Shown: piece after piece, positions 33,020-40,699 of the stretch | Position numbering within the stretch: position 1 is the first letter of the stretch | Layout of the letters: each line of letters opens with the position of its first letter | Assembly (NCBI GenBank): GCA_031430595.1 | Contig: JANPBU010000035.1 | Coordinates: 248,001-312,000 of the forward strand | Source: JANNBN01 sp031430595 | GTDB lineage: Bacteria > Actinomycetota > Acidimicrobiia > Acidimicrobiales > JANYDT01 | DNA length: 64,000 nucleotides | Direction: 5' to 3' | Program-made: the position numbers and the translations under genes | Notes under the pieces: model-generated | What the model saw: only the letters and a program-made list of their open reading frames with translations | Database searches by the model: none | Told to the model about the DNA's origin: nothing

Positions 33020-33298
33020 CTATTCCGCCTCAGCACGGGGCGGCCACTTCACTTTCGCGTCGAGATATTCTTTCAGCGCCTTCGCATGGCCATTTGCACC
33101 CGACCTCAAGACGCCACCTGTTCGTGCCTTATGCACCCGGTCTTCAAGGGTTTCAAGCATTTTCGAAAGGTCGTCTTCAGGCCCGGCCTTCATTACGGCC
33201 TGCATCGCCTGTTCGATTTCGCCAAAATGCTCGCGAACTTGAGCGTATTCCTTCTCAAGTTCTTTACGGGCTTCTTCCAGGTTTTGTGTACTCATCAT
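33020..33298 (-). CDS. Small charged helical protein, unknown
   Basis: About 92 aa, strongly charged and helical (EEARKELEKEYAQVREHFGEIEQAMQAVM), probably a coiled coil, with no signal peptide. No family is recognised. The ATG at 33298 or 33295 begins right after the DMT transporter stop, so it is cotranscribed with it. Confidence 0.75.
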   Translation of the reverse strand: MMSTQNLEEARKELEKEYAQVREHFGEIEQAMQAVMKAGPEDDLSKMLETLEDRVHKARTGGVLRSGANGHAKALKEYLDAKVKWPPRAEAE

Positions 33299-33300
33299 CT

Positions 33301-34179
33301 TCACACTTGCACAGATGCACCGCTGGTTCCCACAGCGTTCATTATCAGTGAAACCAAGATGATAAGCGCACCGATTAACGCGAGCCGACTGGGAAGTTCC
33401 CCGAAGACAACAGCTATGAGCAACGGCACCGCAATGGTTTCGGTTTGAGCGAGCAGGGCCATTCCAACTGGCGCAACGGTGAGCGACGACCAGTTGAAAA
33501 GAAACGTTCCAGACACGATGAAAACCGCACCGTGCACGAATGCGAGTGCAAGGTCATCCATCGGCGGGACGAGCGTTCGTCGACCTGCCAGCGTCACTGC
33601 GCCACAGAGGACAATCATCGGAACGCAGTATCCCGGCATCGCCGCTACCCAAGGAAGGTCTCGCCGGGCCCGGATCGAAACCATGTACACACCGAAGCCA
33701 AACGAACAGCCAACCGCAGCCAAATTTCCGCGAGCTGAGCCAACTCCGAGGTCACCAGAGACCATCACCAACACACCCAACAACCCAACGATCATCGCCG
33801 CGAAGGTCATGTTTGCGATGCGTTGGCGAAGCACAATCCAACCAAGAACTGCGGCAACGAAAGGCGTCATGGATGATAACAACGCAGCGTTGGCTGCGGT
33901 TGTATTTTTGATGGCGTACACGAATCCAAGCGATGCCCCAAGTAGCCCGAAACTACCAATGACCATCGTCATTCCCGATGTGACCGACAGAACCATAGGA
34001 GAACGTCGATGCTTCACGACCGCCAAAAGTTCTAACGTGACGATGATGCCAACCGAACGCCAAATGAGGTACTGAAACGCATCAGTATCGTCGGCGAGGC
34101 GATTCGTAACGGCCCCCAAACTCCAAATCAGGCCAGCCGAGGCTCCAGCAAGGTAGGCCAGCGAACTGTGTTCTTTCAC
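33301..34179 (-). CDS. EamA/DMT-family transporter
   Basis: A 292-aa, ten-helix drug/metabolite transporter made of two EamA repeats: AGLIWSLGAVTNRL...AALLSSMTPFVAAVLGW in the first and FGFGVYMVSIR...LLAQTETIAVPLL in the second. The GTG at 34179 overlaps the aldolase stop (GTGA), so the longer open frame is unlikely. It probably exports or imports a small metabolite related to the aldolase reaction (inference). Confidence 0.87.
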   Translation of the reverse strand: MKEHSSLAYLAGASAGLIWSLGAVTNRLADDTDAFQYLIWRSVGIIVTLELLAVVKHRRSPMVLSVTSGMTMVIGSFGLLGASLGFVYAIKNTTAANAALLSSMTPFVAAVLGWIVLRQRIANMTFAAMIVGLLGVLVMVSGDLGVGSARGNLAAVGCSFGFGVYMVSIRARRDLPWVAAMPGYCVPMIVLCGAVTLAGRRTLVPPMDDLALAFVHGAVFIVSGTFLFNWSSLTVAPVGMALLAQTETIAVPLLIAVVFGELPSRLALIGALIILVSLIMNAVGTSGASVQV

Positions 34180-34982
34180 AAAAGATGTTCGCGAATAAGC
34201 CGAAGGCCCGACCCTAAAACAGAGAGGTCGCTCGAGCACGAGACCAGCCGAAAACCGGCATCGATCCAACGTCGTGCAAGTGCGGGAGATGACCCGTGAG
34301 CCCCGGGAATCACCGAGGTTCCTTCGCACGCACGTACGACGCGTTCCATTGCTTCACCCAGCAGCGGATCATCCATGTGTCCTGCGATACCGAGCGCGAT
34401 CGACAGGTCGGCTGGCCCAACCAACACGGCATCGACACCGGCAACTGCAACGATTGCGGCCACGTCTTCTAACGCGCCGAGCGTTTCAATTTGAACAACG
34501 ATCATGATTCGGGCGTTTTCCACTTCAGTTACTTCGCCCATAGTTGCGCTTCCGTAAGCTGACGTACCATCTTCGGCGGGGTAGCCAAGGTGAGCCTGCC
34601 CAAGGCCAAAGCCTCTCCGTCCGAGAGGCGGGTATTGCGCCCAAGAAACTGCCCGCTCGACGGTCGCGACGTCATTTACCTGCGGCAGGATGAGGCCATC
34701 GGCACCTAAGTCCAATGCCCGAGAAATGCTTTGTCGGTCGACACTGGCCACCCGAAAAAGAACGGGAAGGTTGACGTCATGTGCAGTTGCACAGAAGCTT
34801 CGAATCGTCCGGTCGTCTAGCCAGCCATGTTCCCCATCAACAAACACCCAATCGAACCCGGCGCCTGCAACACACCGAACGACCTCCGGGTCAGCCAAAG
34901 TTCCGACGATCGTCCCAATTGCCGCAGCACCACTGTTTGAGGCGCAAATGGTGGCGAGATGAGGTACGTGACGGTTTGCCAT
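34176..34982 (-). CDS. HpcH/HpaI-family aldolase
   Basis: A 268-aa HpcH/HpaI aldolase (class II, metal-dependent pyruvate-type aldolase fold). Visible motifs are FDWVFVDGEHGWLDD, GADGLILPQVND, YPPLGRRGFG and VVQIETLGALE. It would cleave or form a C-C bond of a 2-keto-3-deoxy or citramalyl-type compound, but the substrate is not evident. It is the first gene of a minus-strand run with the DMT transporter and acyl-CoA dehydrogenases. Confidence 0.9.
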   Translation of the reverse strand: MANRHVPHLATICASNSGAAAIGTIVGTLADPEVVRCVAGAGFDWVFVDGEHGWLDDRTIRSFCATAHDVNLPVLFRVASVDRQSISRALDLGADGLILPQVNDVATVERAVSWAQYPPLGRRGFGLGQAHLGYPAEDGTSAYGSATMGEVTEVENARIMIVVQIETLGALEDVAAIVAVAGVDAVLVGPADLSIALGIAGHMDDPLLGEAMERVVRACEGTSVIPGAHGSSPALARRWIDAGFRLVSCSSDLSVLGSGLRLIREHLL

Positions 34983-35326
34983 CTCGTTGACCCTACCTAC
35001 CGGTCAAGCAGTTACCGAACATGTTGCAACGTCACGGAACAACTGCGGTCGTGACGTCGACCGGGTCAACAACCGAGGGGTGGGTATTCGTGACGCTCGC
35101 AACAAAGATTGACAGCACCGCCGCAAGACACGCTGCAATCAAAGCGACCCCTCGACCGATAGGTATTCGACTACTCACAGTGGTCAATAGTAGAGCTTTG
35201 ACCAGAAAACACAAGGCTATTCAGAAGGATTCTTCTATTCGTTCATGAACGTACATTCAGTGCACTTGCGGTGCCGCTTCGCCGGTATCGACCCCGACCC
35301 CCATGTGTCTATGCGAGGCTGTGAGA
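34983..35326. other. Intergenic region, at most one tiny gene
   Basis: A 344-bp stretch between divergent genes. The only plausible coding signal is the short minus-strand frame at 35032-35178, listed separately. No repeats or RNA genes were recognised. Confidence 0.45.
35032..35178 (-). CDS. Possible 48-aa single-pass membrane protein
   Basis: A short frame starting at GTG 35178 would encode a basic N-terminus (SSRIPIGRG), one hydrophobic helix (VALIAACLAAVLSIFVASV) and a short polar tail ending DVTTAVVP. The helix is convincing, but there is no ribosome-binding site and no recognised family, so it may be chance. Confidence 0.25.
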   Translation of the reverse strand: MSSRIPIGRGVALIAACLAAVLSIFVASVTNTHPSVVDPVDVTTAVVP

Positions 35327-35977
35327 GTGTCGAGCGAAACATCAAAAGATCGTGACGCGCCGGACGGTGCATCTGCCGCCCCGACTCTCAACATTCCTTC
35401 GCCCGGCATACCTGCCCCCGAGCCAGCCCAAAGCTTATTGTCGCTTACTAAGCTCGGACCAATAATAGGTGCACTTATTATTGCTGGTGGTGGCATCGTC
35501 GCTGCACTTATAAACAAGAGCGGTCGAACACCGCCAACGACCTTCGCCCAGACATCGCAACTAGGTGCCTCAACGACGAGCCAACCCCTCTTTGACTCGA
35601 CGCTTGCGGCTACTACACCGCCCGCTCAGGTAATCATCGTCACGGTTCCCGGCGCCTCCGGGCCTCCGCAAACCGTGATCGTGTACGTGACGCCGCCGCC
35701 AACCCTTGCACCACCCACAACTGGGCCGATCGGAACGCCTGCGATAACCGGGGTAACAACAACACGTGTCGAAACGTCAAGTACCACGACTACTTCCATA
35801 CTTACGACGACGAGTGCCGGAAGTCGATTAACGCCGACCACACAGGCTGGCGGGATCGCAACAACCGTCGCCCCCCTACCTTCTTCATCAGTAGCGAGTT
35901 CCAGCATTTCCACTTCTGGCGGGTCAACGGCTTTACCGCCCTCAACCACGGGTTCGCCCACGACCACAAACGCCTAG
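35327..35977 (+). CDS. Membrane-anchored Thr/Ser/Pro-rich protein
   Basis: About 216 aa: a cytoplasmic N-terminus of about 45 residues, one membrane helix (GPIIGALIIAGGGIVAALI) and a low-complexity extracellular part dominated by Thr, Ser and Pro, resembling a glycosylatable stalk. The GTG at 35327 is preferred (GAGGCTGTGA upstream). No enzymatic domain is seen. A role in the cell envelope is inferred from composition only. Confidence 0.7.
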   Translation: MSSETSKDRDAPDGASAAPTLNIPSPGIPAPEPAQSLLSLTKLGPIIGALIIAGGGIVAALINKSGRTPPTTFAQTSQLGASTTSQPLFDSTLAATTPPAQVIIVTVPGASGPPQTVIVYVTPPPTLAPPTTGPIGTPAITGVTTTRVETSSTTTTSILTTTSAGSRLTPTTQAGGIATTVAPLPSSSVASSSISTSGGSTALPPSTTGSPTTTNA

Positions 35978-36020
35978 AGCCTCACATCGCGCACCAACTG
36001 TGAACGCGCAGGCCGTCTCC

Positions 36021-36086
36021 CGCCCAAAACCCCCAAAACGGTAGGATTTGAGGTCCAAAAACGGGGGGGTTTGGGGGTTTTGGGCG
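36021..36086 (+). terminator. Long inverted repeat, likely terminator
   Basis: CGCCCAAAACCCCCAAAAC at 36021-36039 pairs with the segment at 36069-36086, essentially perfectly apart from one base, across a 29-bp loop. It starts 44 bp past the stop of the Thr-rich protein and ends 15 bp before the SurE ATG. It may act as a terminator or as a structured leader of surE. Confidence 0.5.
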
Positions 36087-36101
36087 TGGAGAACCACGAC
36101 C

Positions 36102-36962
36102 ATGTGCCCTATTCTCCAGAACGTGCATATTTTGGTGACTAACGACGACGGAATCGATTCACTAGGCTTGCATCACCTAGCGGTTGCCATGCTGCCCTTC
36201 GGGGCCGTCACAGTGGTGGCACCCGATAGCGAATATTCTGGCGCTGGCACGTCACTTGGCGCCCTGCACGAAATACGCCCAGAGGTTCACCGGGTGACGT
36301 TGACCGGCATCGATGGTCTCGACCAGTTGAACGGCGCGTTCACCGTTTCGGGGCCACCGTCGCTTTGCGTGTTCTTCGCCCGATTGGGTGTTTTCGGGTT
36401 CGTGCCTGACCTCATCGTCAGCGGAATCAACCCGGGCGCAAACGTGGGCCGGGTCGTCTACCACTCGGGCACGGTGGGCGCTGCGCTCACGGCCCGCAAC
36501 GGGAACATTTCGGGTGTAGCTATCAGTCAAGACGTGCCAAATGGGTCAGTTGATGGCCAGGGGCTTGAAGCCCTGCTCGCAGCTCAACGGTGGGAAGTTG
36601 CCGCCGAGATTGCTACTGAGGTCGTCGCCGGGCTACTTGCATCGAAGCCGACCGAGGCGAAAGTGATCAACGTCAACGTTCCCAACCTTCCCCGCAAAGA
36701 AATTAGGGGATGGAGGGCTTCGTCGCTCGGGACCACGCCACCACGCAGCGTGACCCGAGCTGAGCTTGAACCGAAACCCGGTCATAGTGATGCTTACAGA
36801 GTCGTCATGTCGTACGGAGATCTCGCCGAACTCGATGCGAACGACGATGGCGGCGCAGTAACGGCCGGATATGTCAGCGTCGTTGCGTTAACCAGGCTGG
36901 CCGCTGATGTGCTCGACCCAGTCTTGATCGAGCACCTCGATGCGTTGTATCCGAAAAGTTGA
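36102..36962 (+). CDS. surE: SurE, 5'/3'-nucleotidase
   Basis: A 286-aa SurE-family nucleotidase. The metal site is LVTNDDGID (Asp15 and Asp16), with Ser in DSEYSGAG and Asn in SGINPGANVG, and the active-site region continues HSGTVGAALTA. It dephosphorylates nucleoside monophosphates. The frame is open to 36048, but the ATG at 36102 gives the standard SurE beginning (hILVTNDDG). Confidence 0.95.
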   Translation: MCPILQNVHILVTNDDGIDSLGLHHLAVAMLPFGAVTVVAPDSEYSGAGTSLGALHEIRPEVHRVTLTGIDGLDQLNGAFTVSGPPSLCVFFARLGVFGFVPDLIVSGINPGANVGRVVYHSGTVGAALTARNGNISGVAISQDVPNGSVDGQGLEALLAAQRWEVAAEIATEVVAGLLASKPTEAKVINVNVPNLPRKEIRGWRASSLGTTPPRSVTRAELEPKPGHSDAYRVVMSYGDLAELDANDDGGAVTAGYVSVVALTRLAADVLDPVLIEHLDALYPKS

Positions 36963-37002
36963 GTCGGGAAGACTAGATCCCAGCACCCCAGATTCCGCCA
37001 AC

Positions 37003-37986
37003 CTAGATTCCGCCGCTGAAGGTGTCACATGCGCTTGGCTCACCGGTTTTGAAACCCTTGTTGAACCACTTCTGGCGTTGCGCCGATGAGCCGTGAGTCC
37101 ATGACTCGGGATTGACGCTGCCCTGAAACTTCTTTTGGATGAAGTCGTCGCCCACACGTGCAGCAGCATCGAGACCATCGGCAATGTCTTGGTCGGTCAG
37201 TTCAACGATGAGGGGGTCTGGGCCGCGGGTGGCATTACTGGCCCAGGCACCTGCATAGCAGTCGGCCTGAAGTTCAAGACGGACAGCAGCACTTTCTGGT
37301 CCGGTTCGGTCGCCTGAACGTTGCACCTTTTCGCTAATGCCAGTCAGGTTTTGGATGTGATGCCCGTATTCGTGAGCAACAACGTACGCCTCCGCGAACG
37401 GTCCGCCGGAAGCACCGAACTTGGTTTGAAGTTCTTCAAAGAAGCCGAGGTCAAGGTACGCCTGCGAGTCAGCTGGACAATAAAACGGTCCAACAGCCGC
37501 CGTTGCTGGCCCACATGCGGTTTCTACCTGGTCAGTGAAATAAACGGTTTTGGCAACTTGGTAGGGCAGGTTGTTCGCTGCATACACCTCGCCCCAAAAG
37601 GCGTTGACGTCGTTGATGACAGCAGCAATTCGGCAGTCTTGGCGTCGGTTGGCATCGGCACCGGTTTTGCAAGCCTGAGTAACTTCACCCGGCGCAGCAT
37701 CTGCGACATTGGCCGAAACTGGGTCAGCTTGGCCAAACGGTGTGCTGTTGTCGTAGCCAGAAAGGCCACCACCGCCCAACAACTTTGGCAAAACAAACGC
37801 CATCAGCAACATCAACACGATGCCACCTAGACCACCCTTTTTACCGATCGGAAGCCCGCCCATGCCGCCACCGCCCATACCTGCTGAGCGGCGTGATCCA
37901 CCGAAACCGCCGCCTCCGCTACTACGGCGACCGCGCTGATCGTCGATTTGGCTGGTATCGAGTTTTGCGTCGTCATCAAACTTCAT
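37003..37986 (-). CDS. Membrane-anchored neutral zinc metallopeptidase
   Basis: A 327-aa protein of the putative neutral zinc metallopeptidase (YpfJ/KPN_02809-like) family. It has a Gly-rich N-terminus, a single helix (GLGGIVLMLLMAFVLPKLL) and the catalytic HEYGHH motif near residue 204, followed by an acidic ELQADCYAGAW segment that supplies the third ligand. It probably acts outside the membrane on peptide substrates. Confidence 0.93.
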   Translation of the reverse strand: MKFDDDAKLDTSQIDDQRGRRSSGGGGFGGSRRSAGMGGGGMGGLPIGKKGGLGGIVLMLLMAFVLPKLLGGGGLSGYDNSTPFGQADPVSANVADAAPGEVTQACKTGADANRRQDCRIAAVINDVNAFWGEVYAANNLPYQVAKTVYFTDQVETACGPATAAVGPFYCPADSQAYLDLGFFEELQTKFGASGGPFAEAYVVAHEYGHHIQNLTGISEKVQRSGDRTGPESAAVRLELQADCYAGAWASNATRGPDPLIVELTDQDIADGLDAAARVGDDFIQKKFQGSVNPESWTHGSSAQRQKWFNKGFKTGEPSACDTFSGGI

Positions 37987-38022
37987 GGGAATTGCCTCCG
38001 GGTCAGATCTGAGAAGAGTACG

Positions 38023-39018
38023 TCACCTGAGCGAGTGTTCGGTGAGATCATCGCCAAGCATCGCCACGTCAGATATCGACGACACGACACGATCTTCGTG
38101 CCTCAACGCTAAAAGGTGCGAGTACACCGACCTTCCAGCGGCTTTGATCAAACGTTCATCGAGCCCGGGATACATCGCGACGACCAACTGCGGAATCGTC
38201 TTCGGGCCGGATGACAACTGTTCGAGTACCTGTCTGGTTCTCGATTGACGATGGTCGATCAACTCGCCAACAAAATCGTGGGGGGCCTTGACTGCTGGGC
38301 CGTGCGTTGGCCAATAGAGGGTCTCGCTACGCCCTCGAACTTTTTCAAGGCTGGCAAGATATTCAACGAGGTCACCCCCCGGTGGCGAAACAACACTGGT
38401 TGACCACGCCATCACATGATCGCCACTAAACAAAACGTTTTGCTCTCGGAATGCGAAGCAAAGATGGTTTGCGATATGGCCGGGTGTTGCGACAGCCTCG
38501 ATCGACCATTTCGACGTGTCGATAATGTCGCCGTCGAAGAGTTCAACTTCAGCCAGATGGTCACCGTCAAACGGTTCTTCGGAATGCTCATCGCTCAATT
38601 TGCGATCTTCCGTCGTCGAATTTTCCGTCGTCGGACTTTTTGCTTGCAACGCCTTGTATGCATGGTAAGCAGCAACGTCAACGGCCGGGTGAGGAGCACA
38701 TCCAACAATGGTTCCACCGACTTGTTCCCTCAATTGCCGGGCTAACGGTGAATGATCTGCATGCGTATGGGTTACAAAAATGTGGGACACAGTCTCGCCG
38801 CGTAACGATGCAACGAGCGCATCGAGATGCGCTAGGCAATTTGGACCTGGGTCAATCACTGCGACTTCACCTTCACCAACGATGTATGTGCCGGTTCCCA
38901 AATAGGTAAACGGCCCAGCGTTCGGTGCAAGGACTCGACGGATACCAGGCCCGATGGTGTCGACCCTTCCGGGTAAAGCATTAAGATCACGGTCAAATAC
39001 GAGGGCCATATTCGTCAT
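38023..39018 (-). CDS. MBL-fold metallo-hydrolase
   Basis: A 331-aa metallo-beta-lactamase-fold hydrolase with the zinc motif HTHADHS (about residue 82), later His/Asp ligands in ATPGHIANHLCF and FSGDHVM, and a C-terminal winged-helix-like part. It resembles the LACTB2/beta-lactamase-like hydrolase group. The ATG at 39018 (CAGGTAAGG upstream) overlaps the end of mftF by 26 bp, so it is translationally coupled to the glycosyltransferase; the longer frame is unlikely. Confidence 0.87.
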   Translation of the reverse strand: MTNMALVFDRDLNALPGRVDTIGPGIRRVLAPNAGPFTYLGTGTYIVGEGEVAVIDPGPNCLAHLDALVASLRGETVSHIFVTHTHADHSPLARQLREQVGGTIVGCAPHPAVDVAAYHAYKALQAKSPTTENSTTEDRKLSDEHSEEPFDGDHLAEVELFDGDIIDTSKWSIEAVATPGHIANHLCFAFREQNVLFSGDHVMAWSTSVVSPPGGDLVEYLASLEKVRGRSETLYWPTHGPAVKAPHDFVGELIDHRQSRTRQVLEQLSSGPKTIPQLVVAMYPGLDERLIKAAGRSVYSHLLALRHEDRVVSSISDVAMLGDDLTEHSLR

Positions 39019-40522
39019 CCTTACCTGTTCGAGCGGTTCCGGGCCAGTTGTTGATTTCCGGAAGCAGCGCCGAAATATCACGAGCATGCAGGCAACCTCG
39101 CCAGAGGCCGACGCAATACGAAGCATCGTCAAGGCAACGAAAGGCAACAAACGACACGGGGCCAAGGCCACACTGCCGATCGGTCATTGCAACTTTGCGC
39201 CAATCGCTCAGTACCGGAAGAAGTGCACTGGCAACCAACACTCCTCGCCATCTCGGCCAACGCGCAGCCAACAACAGGGCGACCGGAAGCCACGCTCGCC
39301 ATGTGGCACTCGCGAGCAGTCGACCCATTCCAAGGTGGCCCCGTAAGGCCAGACGAAGGCCAACGCTGCGATGATCTTTGACGGCCGTCAATTTCCGGGG
39401 CAACAGCAACGATGTCACCGCCACAACCCCCGCACCAGCGCCCACCCCCGACGCGCCAAACACCGCTGGAAGCAACCAAGCCAGATAGCTCCATCGATTT
39501 CCAGACACGGGTTTTACATTGCCGCGATGACGGCTATTCAGGATCGGCGACGAACTTGCGTACGAGGCCCGCTGCTTCGCTAAGGCCAATACCGATGGTC
39601 GAGGGTCATGGTGAACAACGCTGGTTGGCTCGTATCGAACCAGGTGCCCGGCATCGATTATGCGCCAGATCAGATCCACATCTTCGCCAACGCGCATTGC
39701 CGATTCGAATCCATCCAATGTTCGCAGCGTGTCGGTTCTTGCAACGAGTACCGCTGCCGGAACGTAGGCGAGCCTAGTTTTCGCGAAGACGTAACCCTTT
39801 TCAGCGCCAAGGTCTAACGGTGACCGCAATCGTTCGTAGGCATATAGTCGACCTTTTCCAGCTGCGCTTCGAACCCGCGGTGCAACCACTGCTACTGCGG
39901 GGTCTGTGAAGTGTCTCAACAATGGGTCAAGCCACCCGGCCGCGGGGACAACGTCAGAATCGATGAACGCGACTAGCGGCGTTCGTACTTCGTTTAGACC
40001 ACGGTTACGGGCTTGCGCTGGGCCAAGCGAGTGTACGTTGCGAATGTGGGAGACGTTCGTTCCGTATCGATTGGCGACGGCTGCAACGTTTTCGGTTGAG
40101 CCGTCATCGACAACAATTAACGCAACTCCCGGATGCTCTGACGTCACCTGTTGTAAGAGCCGTTCGAGGCGGCTGGCACGGTCACGAATGGGAATCACGA
40201 TGGTGACTTGCCCCGGGTTGAAGATCGGGCCTTCGAAGATAGGGTCATCGAACAGTGGGTCAGCGAGCCCCGCAACCAGCAGGCGACGTACCAACGTACC
40301 AACGACCCTGATCGATCGATCGTGGATGAGCGCAGTTTCGGCGATCGACTTCCCACCGAACAACGACGCAACTATGGCGTCTGTTCCAGACCGAAGGCGC
40401 AATAGCCGCAGTGGCGAGCCACCAATGAGTGCGATTCCGTCTGGCGACCCCTCATGGGTCTCGACACCAACGCGACTCACCACGCGGGTGTCACCCGGAA
40501 GCGGCGGGTACACAACGTTCAC
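38993..40522 (-). CDS. mftF: MftF, mycofactocin glycosyltransferase
   Basis: A 509-aa GT2-family glycosyltransferase that I recognise as MftF. The N-terminal 90 residues form a PqqD/winged-helix-like region (GGSPLRLLRL...LVRRLLVAGLADPLF). The catalytic domain follows: VTIVIPIRDRASRLERLL, IVVDDGST, and FIDSDVVP as the DxD motif, then a C-terminal segment with hydrophobic helices. MftF adds glucose units to premycofactocin, making the oligoglycosylated cofactor. It starts with GTG at 40522, only 31 bp from the divergent mftA start. Confidence 0.9.
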   Translation of the reverse strand: MNVVYPPLPGDTRVVSRVGVETHEGSPDGIALIGGSPLRLLRLRSGTDAIVASLFGGKSIAETALIHDRSIRVVGTLVRRLLVAGLADPLFDDPIFEGPIFNPGQVTIVIPIRDRASRLERLLQQVTSEHPGVALIVVDDGSTENVAAVANRYGTNVSHIRNVHSLGPAQARNRGLNEVRTPLVAFIDSDVVPAAGWLDPLLRHFTDPAVAVVAPRVRSAAGKGRLYAYERLRSPLDLGAEKGYVFAKTRLAYVPAAVLVARTDTLRTLDGFESAMRVGEDVDLIWRIIDAGHLVRYEPTSVVHHDPRPSVLALAKQRASYASSSPILNSRHRGNVKPVSGNRWSYLAWLLPAVFGASGVGAGAGVVAVTSLLLPRKLTAVKDHRSVGLRLALRGHLGMGRLLASATWRAWLPVALLLAARWPRWRGVLVASALLPVLSDWRKVAMTDRQCGLGPVSFVAFRCLDDASYCVGLWRGCLHARDISALLPEINNWPGTARTGKDDEYGPRI

Positions 40523-40553
40523 CCTAGGTTCGTACCACGGATAGTCTCATGTC

Positions 40554-40676
40554 ATGAGCCCTACTGCTGAGATCACCGAAACCACCTCCACCGTTAGCGA
40601 AGCCGATTTGGTCAGCGACGAAGATGAACTGTTAATTGAAGAAATCTCTATAGACGGCATGTGTGGGGTTTACTAA
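40554..40676 (+). CDS. mftA: MftA, mycofactocin precursor peptide
   Basis: A 40-aa peptide, too short for most gene callers. It reads from ATG 40554: acidic leader MSPTAEITETTSTVSEADL, then VSDEDELLIEEIS and the invariant C-terminus IDGMCGVY, stop TAA 40674-40676. The final Val-Tyr pair is what MftC cross-links and MftE releases. The reading frame agrees with the sequence base by base. mftA normally lies next to mftB; here mftB is about 18 kb away on the other strand. It runs opposite to mftF and 23 bp ahead of an acyl-CoA ligase on the same strand. Confidence 0.95.
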   Translation: MSPTAEITETTSTVSEADLVSDEDELLIEEISIDGMCGVY

Positions 40677-40699
40677 CTCGCATCCCACTTCCGACGGAA

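Noticed and set aside
33301..34329. Extended DMT-transporter start at 34329
   Set aside because: The extra 50 residues overlap the aldolase gene and are polar and unlike the family; GTG at 34179 couples to the aldolase stop.
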